Shown here in pieces: positions 43,716 to 46,097 of a stretch of 46,097 bases of DNA (within the stretch, counting starts at the first letter, position 1; each line of letters begins with the position of its first letter). Origin of the DNA: Tychonema sp. LEGE 06208. Its GTDB lineage: Bacteria; Cyanobacteriota; Cyanobacteriia; Cyanobacteriales; Microcoleaceae. The notes beneath the pieces were generated by a model, which saw only the letters and a list, made by a program, of their open reading frames with translations, did no database searches and had not been told where the DNA came from. Position numbers and translations under genes: made by a program. The DNA lies in assembly GCF_015207505.1 (NCBI RefSeq), contig NZ_JADEWT010000046.1, positions 1 to 46,097 of the forward strand, given 5' to 3'.

Positions 43716-45218
43716 CTAATTACTCGATCGCACTGTCAAGACTTGCGGCGGCGTCGCATCCGGCGGATACAAAAAATCCACCTGAACCAAACGGCGTTCC
43801 CCCGGCTTCATATTCACATTCACCAAAGGTTCCCCCTGCTGTCCCCGGCGCTGCACAATGTGAATGTAGCGCGTCAAAGTCTTGCCCGTATCGTCATTAA
43901 ATATCACCCGCACCGTACCTCGGAAAAATATCCGATTTTCCGGCGGATCGTAAAACATCAATCCACCCGATTTTGTATTTGTTTTAATCGGTGTTTGCAT
44001 TCTAATACTCACCGATTGAGACTCGCGAGATTTGTTGTAAAGCGGAAAAGCTAAGTTGTATTGAATTCCGTAATTGCCGTGAGCAAAATAAGCAGTATCG
44101 GGATAGCGAGCTAACATTTTAGCGCTTTGAATTTGGCCTGTGCCAAAAGTACCCGTATCCGTAGTGCTCAGAGCATAGGAAAATGACTCGCCGCGCTTGG
44201 GAACAGTTAAATAATCGGTTCTAGAATTATCAGTAATTTTAGCTTTCCACTCCGAACCTTCAGCTACTCCCGCCACGCGGCCGTAAATTTTTTGCAGCGG
44301 ATTTTCGTCTTGCGGAGTTGGTGCCAAATCTCTCGGCCCCGCTAAACCTTTGGTATTTAAAATATTTTCCCACTGTTCTAATGTCGGAGATTGTTCGACT
44401 CCATTTTTAGTTGGAGGAGCAAACATTGCTAAACTAGCAACATAAACCGAATTGCTGCTCGACATTCGCATCAAAGTCGATCGCCCGTTGGAAGCAGGCC
44501 TAATATTCCCCACAGGTATCGGCAAATTCATCAGCATTCGGCTCTGCATGGCCGGTATCTCGATGGCAGCGGGCAAAATGGCTTGTCTGTACCCCCGCAG
44601 CACATCGCTGGTAATCCGGCTTCCAGGCCCCGCAAACACTGTGCCGAATCGATTTTCTAAATACGACGGCAAATCGACAAACAACGCATCCGGCTGAGTT
44701 AAATAGGTCGCTCCTTGCAAGACTTTTAAAGTAACAGCTTCCGAGTTGGGATTGTAGACAATTATTCCTTGAAATAAGGTGCGAGTTTCGTTGCGATTTT
44801 TAGCTTTGGCGATGTGGTGGGCGAAGATATCAAATCGACCTTTGAAGGGAAAGTTTAAGTGTGCAGAAGGTACTTGTTTGCTTTCTGGTGGAAATGTGGA
44901 GAGCAAAATGCCTTCGGTTTGCACGACTTCCGGGCTGTTGCTGTTGAAAACGGGAATGTTGTCGAGTTTTCCCGGCAAAACGCGCACTTGCTGGGGCACT
45001 GTCACAGTATTCAGCGGGCTGCTGCTTGGCGGCGGCGGCTGCACATCTCGTTCGTTTTCCGGTAGGGGGACTTCTGGCTGGATAATCAGTTGCTGTTGGG
45101 TGGGAGGTGCGGCAATTGCTTGAGCTAAGGGTAGAATTGGTAAAAACATAGCTGCGATCGCGTTTAACTGAACTTGTGCTGATAATTCGATCGGGCGATC
45201 GACACAAAACTTTACCAC
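43716..45218 (-). CDS. DUF3370 family exported protein
   Basis: 500 residues. A hydrophobic N-terminal segment (LNAIAAMFLPILPLAQAIAA, about 19-38) acts as a signal peptide, then a Pro-rich stretch. The DUF3370 body follows: VRVLPGKLDNIPVFNSNSPE, SAHLNFPFKGRFDIFAHHIA, YLTQPDALFVDLPSYLENRF, and HGNYGIQYNLAFPLYNKSRE, and it ends QVDFLYPPDATPPQVLTVRS. The family is largely restricted to cyanobacteria and uncharacterised; location is periplasmic or outer surface. The start is GTG at 45218; an ATG at 45149 would cut into the signal segment. It is divergent from surE with about 30 bp between starts. Confidence 0.85.
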   Translation of the reverse strand: MVKFCVDRPIELSAQVQLNAIAAMFLPILPLAQAIAAPPTQQQLIIQPEVPLPENERDVQPPPPSSSPLNTVTVPQQVRVLPGKLDNIPVFNSNSPEVVQTEGILLSTFPPESKQVPSAHLNFPFKGRFDIFAHHIAKAKNRNETRTLFQGIIVYNPNSEAVTLKVLQGATYLTQPDALFVDLPSYLENRFGTVFAGPGSRITSDVLRGYRQAILPAAIEIPAMQSRMLMNLPIPVGNIRPASNGRSTLMRMSSSNSVYVASLAMFAPPTKNGVEQSPTLEQWENILNTKGLAGPRDLAPTPQDENPLQKIYGRVAGVAEGSEWKAKITDNSRTDYLTVPKRGESFSYALSTTDTGTFGTGQIQSAKMLARYPDTAYFAHGNYGIQYNLAFPLYNKSRESQSVSIRMQTPIKTNTKSGGLMFYDPPENRIFFRGTVRVIFNDDTGKTLTRYIHIVQRRGQQGEPLVNVNMKPGERRLVQVDFLYPPDATPPQVLTVRSSN

Positions 45219-45248
45219 AAGTTGGTTGAGAGCTGCGACAATTTTTTA

Positions 45249-45926
45249 ATGACAATAATTTTAACCAACGACGACGGCATCGACGCTCCGGGGATTCAGG
45301 CACTTTTGCAGGCTGTAGAAGGCAAAACAATTATGGTGGCTCCCCAAGGGCAGTTATCGGGCTGCGGGCATCAGGTGACGGCTCACAGTCCGATTCATGT
45401 CGATCGGCGATCGGAATTTGAGTATGCTGTGGGGGGAACACCCGCAGACTGCGTGCGAATCGCTCTTCATCACCTTTGTGCGAAGCCGGATTTGGTGCTT
45501 TCGGGGATTAACGCCGGTGGCAATTTGGGCGTTGACGTGTACATTTCGGGTACGGTGGCTGCGGTGCGGGAAGCTGCAATGCACGGTATTCCTGGTATCG
45601 CAATTTCCCACCGGATTAAAAGGCCGCTCGAAATTGACTGGGATGTCGCGACTCGCTGGACATCCCGAGTATTGGCGGATTTGCTGCAACGGGAACCAAA
45701 GTCGGGGTGTTTCTGGAATGTGAATTTTCCGCATTTAGCGCCGGGAAGTGCGGAACCGGAAATTGTGTTTTGCAAGCCTTCGACTGAGCCGCTGCCGGTT
45801 GAGTACAAAATGGAGGGAGAATACTTTTATTATGTTGGAGAATATGGGAATCGCCATCGGGCGGCGGGAACTGATGTTGACGTGTGTTTTGGCGGTAATA
45901 TTTCTGTGACTGAGATATCTCTATGA
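45249..45926 (+). CDS. surE: 5'/3'-nucleotidase SurE
   Basis: Metal-dependent survival protein phosphatase acting on nucleoside monophosphates and short polyphosphate. ILTNDDGIDAPGIQALL contains the ND-D metal site. Further marks are VVAPQGQLSGCGHQVT-type (here MVAPQGQLSGCGHQVTAHSP), YAVGGTPADCVRIALHHL, LVLSGINAGGNLGVDVYISG and VFWNVNFP-type FWNVNFPHL. 225 residues from ATG 45249; the frame runs back to 45222 without conserved content and would overlap the divergent gene's control region. Confidence 0.95.
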   Translation: MTIILTNDDGIDAPGIQALLQAVEGKTIMVAPQGQLSGCGHQVTAHSPIHVDRRSEFEYAVGGTPADCVRIALHHLCAKPDLVLSGINAGGNLGVDVYISGTVAAVREAAMHGIPGIAISHRIKRPLEIDWDVATRWTSRVLADLLQREPKSGCFWNVNFPHLAPGSAEPEIVFCKPSTEPLPVEYKMEGEYFYYVGEYGNRHRAAGTDVDVCFGGNISVTEISL

Positions 45927-45998
45927 GCGGATTTTGAGCTGTTTGGGCGATCGAGATATTTTTTTATTAGTATAGTCATTTCAAATAAAAAAGAGACA

Positions 45999-46097
45999 CT
46001 ATTGAGCGCAGTAGGCACAGATAAGTTCATCTAAAGATGTGCCAGCAGGAGCATACATTCTGGCTCGCTTTAAGGCACTAAAATCGTGTTCAATATC
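45999..46097 (-). CDS. C-terminal end of an unidentified protein (partial at window edge)
   Basis: Thirty-two residues open to the window edge, DIEHDFSALKRARMYAPAGT then SLDELICAYCAQ and a TAG stop at 45999-46001. The helical, charged ending is not assignable. The 72 bp between surE and this stop hold nothing else. Confidence 0.4.
   Translation of the reverse strand, partial: DIEHDFSALKRARMYAPAGTSLDELICAYCAQ

Overview
The window reads as chromosome of a filamentous, probably Oscillatoriales-type (Microcoleus/Oscillatoria-like) cyanobacterium. The evidence is the dense GCGATCGC (HIP1) octamers, a hetR gene with a PatX-type RGSGR peptide gene upstream of it, ferredoxin-dependent sulfite reductase, a CRR7 homologue, a DUF92 (VTE6-like) kinase, DUF3370, the 2-oxoglutarate decarboxylase/succinate-semialdehyde dehydrogenase pair, and heptanucleotide short tandem repeats between genes. 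No heterocyst-specific structural gene is present, so heterocyst formation cannot be judged. No tRNA, rRNA or CRISPR array was found.

Layout. 1-1700: a DUF433 antitoxin-like gene, a small inverted-repeat element and a decayed IS5-like element with recognisable ends (605-1641). 1698-9090: rsmE carrying an in-frame repeat insertion, sir with an extra ribbon-helix-helix-like tail, a CRR7 gene, a heptamer repeat field, a membrane zinc-ribbon protein, a family-4 glycosyltransferase and serS. 9123-13172: a divergent locus with a winged-helix/acyltransferase-like protein on one side and, on the other, a translationally coupled pair whose first gene fuses a ketoacyl-ACP synthase III to a haem-oxygenase-like di-iron domain. 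This is the most unusual gene set in the window. 13527-16188: a 44-residue protein, msrA and three small envelope genes. 16400-19685: an HTH protein, a glycine-zipper peptide and a dynamin-like GTPase gene cut short by a dead ISAs1-family element whose terminal repeat supplies the last codons of the ORF.

19770-24489: a TPR protein, a Lys/Ala-rich protein, tandem duplicated lipases, a VOC protein and a DUF92 membrane kinase. 24512-26735: a second heptamer field, then hetR and patX, both on the minus strand; the PatX-like pre-peptide has a signal sequence and ERGSGR. 26736-33672: a FAD oxidoreductase, cysC, and a Wza-like export protein followed by a Wzc-like tyrosine kinase for exopolysaccharide. 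33840-37201: the two-step bypass that closes the cyanobacterial TCA cycle (SSADH then 2-oxoglutarate decarboxylase), preceded by a leader that can fold into alternative terminator/antiterminator hairpins and with paired TTTGAC-N9-GTCAAA dyads between the genes.

37630-46097: acyl-ACP/acyl-CoA synthetase, YlqD, pyruvate dehydrogenase E2, a 133-bp MITE, mscL, an IS5-type fragment sharing the MITE's ends, DUF3370, surE and the end of an unidentified gene. Several palindromic repeat families recur at gene ends and probably act as 3' hairpins. Gene functions rest on motif recognition from translated sequence; no database search was run.
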